Source of the DNA: Alopecurus myosuroides
Taxonomy: Eukaryota; Streptophyta; Magnoliopsida; Poales; Poaceae
NCBI GenBank assembly: GCA_028641055.1
Contig: CM054061.1
Location: 32,712,333-32,776,332 of the forward strand
Reading direction: 5' to 3'
Length of the DNA stretch: 64,000 nt
The notes below the pieces were generated by a model that worked only from the letters and a program-made list of their open reading frames with translations, searched no databases and was not told the DNA's origin. The position numbers and the translations under genes were made by a program. This document shows, piece by piece, positions 63,535-64,000 of this stretch. Within the stretch, counting starts at the first letter, position 1; each line of letters starts with the position of its first letter.

Positions 63535-63760
63535 ACAGAGCTGAATCTTTATTTGTAAAATCCATAACAAATTGAAAAATGCTCCAATTTCAATGATTCA
63601 AATTGCTATGGATTCAGCATCTTGTGCTCTTTCTGTTAGTAACAAAGACAGAGCTGAATCTTTATTTGTAAAATCCATAACAAATTGAAAAATGCTCCAA
63701 TTTCAATGATTCAAATTGCTATGGATTCAGCATCTTGTGCTCTTTCTGTTAGTAACAAAT
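63535..63760. repeat. Perfect 113-bp tandem duplication
   Basis: 63535-63647 and 63648-63760 are identical except for the last base (G and T). Sequence A/T-rich, non-coding. Near-identity shows a very recent event or an assembly artefact. Confidence 0.95.
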
Positions 63761-64000
63761 TTGCAACATGTTTCTGTAATAAATTTTGCACCAAATAATT
63801 AAATATAGAAATGGATATTAAAATTTGAAACTTTGGGAATTCATAACTTGAGTTCTGTTCATCCAAGTTGAGCAAACTTGGGCTCTAAAAAATTGTCTTA
63901 ACAAACTCTACACAGTGGTATTTTATTTGGTCACAATTGAATTAAACTCGAACATGTTTTCTTCTGTTTACTAAAAAGGGCAGAATAAAAATGCTTATGA

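Larger units (their letters stand above)
62390..64000 (+). repeat. Start of another gypsy LTR, running off the window
   Basis: TGTAACACCCGGGGG begins abruptly inside the previous LTR, the form of a nested gypsy LTR start. It includes a CT-rich block (about 62690-63250) with splice-donor-like CGGTAAGC near 63207, the tRNA-like relic and tandem duplication listed separately, then A/T-rich sequence. No retroelement protein is seen before the window ends. Confidence 0.6.

Noticed and set aside
1..64000. CRISPR arrays, bacterial operons, plasmid or phage features
   Set aside because: None is present; the window is plant nuclear DNA and the direct repeats seen are retroelement LTRs, target duplications or simple tandem duplications.

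Overview
This is nuclear DNA of a large-genome grass, most likely a Triticeae cereal (wheat, barley, rye or Aegilops type). The reasons are nested LTR retrotransposons primed by initiator tRNA-Met, LTR sequences I recognise from memory as Angela/BARE-like and TGATACGTC-type Athila-like, two full-length GC-rich L1-type LINEs, a CACTA transposon end, and a grass-type CC-NB-LRR resistance gene. There are no operons, CRISPR arrays, rRNA genes or functional tRNA genes. I found no undescribed biological system. The most unusual content is two LINEs with all ORFs open and a tandem LTR-internal-LTR-internal retroelement.

Region 1 (1-22164): a non-autonomous Ty3/gypsy-like element with very long LTRs (6.0 kb when intact), arranged as partial LTR (223-4027), internal domain (4028-7217), complete LTR (7218-13227) and partial second internal domain (13228-13257 plus 21196-22164). 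It carries a decayed coiled-coil ORF and a shortened gag with a zinc knuckle, but no pol. A Ty1/copia element on the minus strand (13258-21195) is nested in the second internal domain with a perfect 5-bp target duplication. Its whole polyprotein lies in one frame, broken by five nonsense codons.

Region 2 (22165-45947): a low-copy island. It holds two diverged tandem copies of about 0.6-1 kb, a possible first exon on the minus strand, a head-to-head mTERF-like pseudogene (24168-24697), and a complete two-exon CC-NB-LRR gene on the minus strand (41305-44597). The spacer between the convergent mTERF and NLR loci is inflated by two LINEs, both on the minus strand. LINE-A (24739-31768) has a perfect 14-bp target duplication; LINE-B (about 33078-40193) has an imperfect one.

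Region 3 (45948-64000): repeat wreckage. In order it holds a 5'-truncated, degenerate LINE on the plus strand (45960-50164), an orphan CACTA end, an antisense gypsy LTR piece, a heavily decayed copia pol with an Angela/BARE-like LTR, an Athila-like gypsy element whose RT catalytic region has been deleted in frame (54811-61664), another TGATACGTC-type LTR fragment, and the start of a further gypsy LTR (62390 to the window end). That last LTR contains a tRNA-like SINE relic and a 113-bp tandem duplication.

The only apparently functional host gene is the NLR. The other intact proteins are those of the two LINEs (nucleic-acid chaperone ORF1 and endonuclease/reverse transcriptase ORF2). LINE ends were set from target duplications and T/A tails; LTR ends from TG...CA termini next to primer-binding sites and polypurine tracts.
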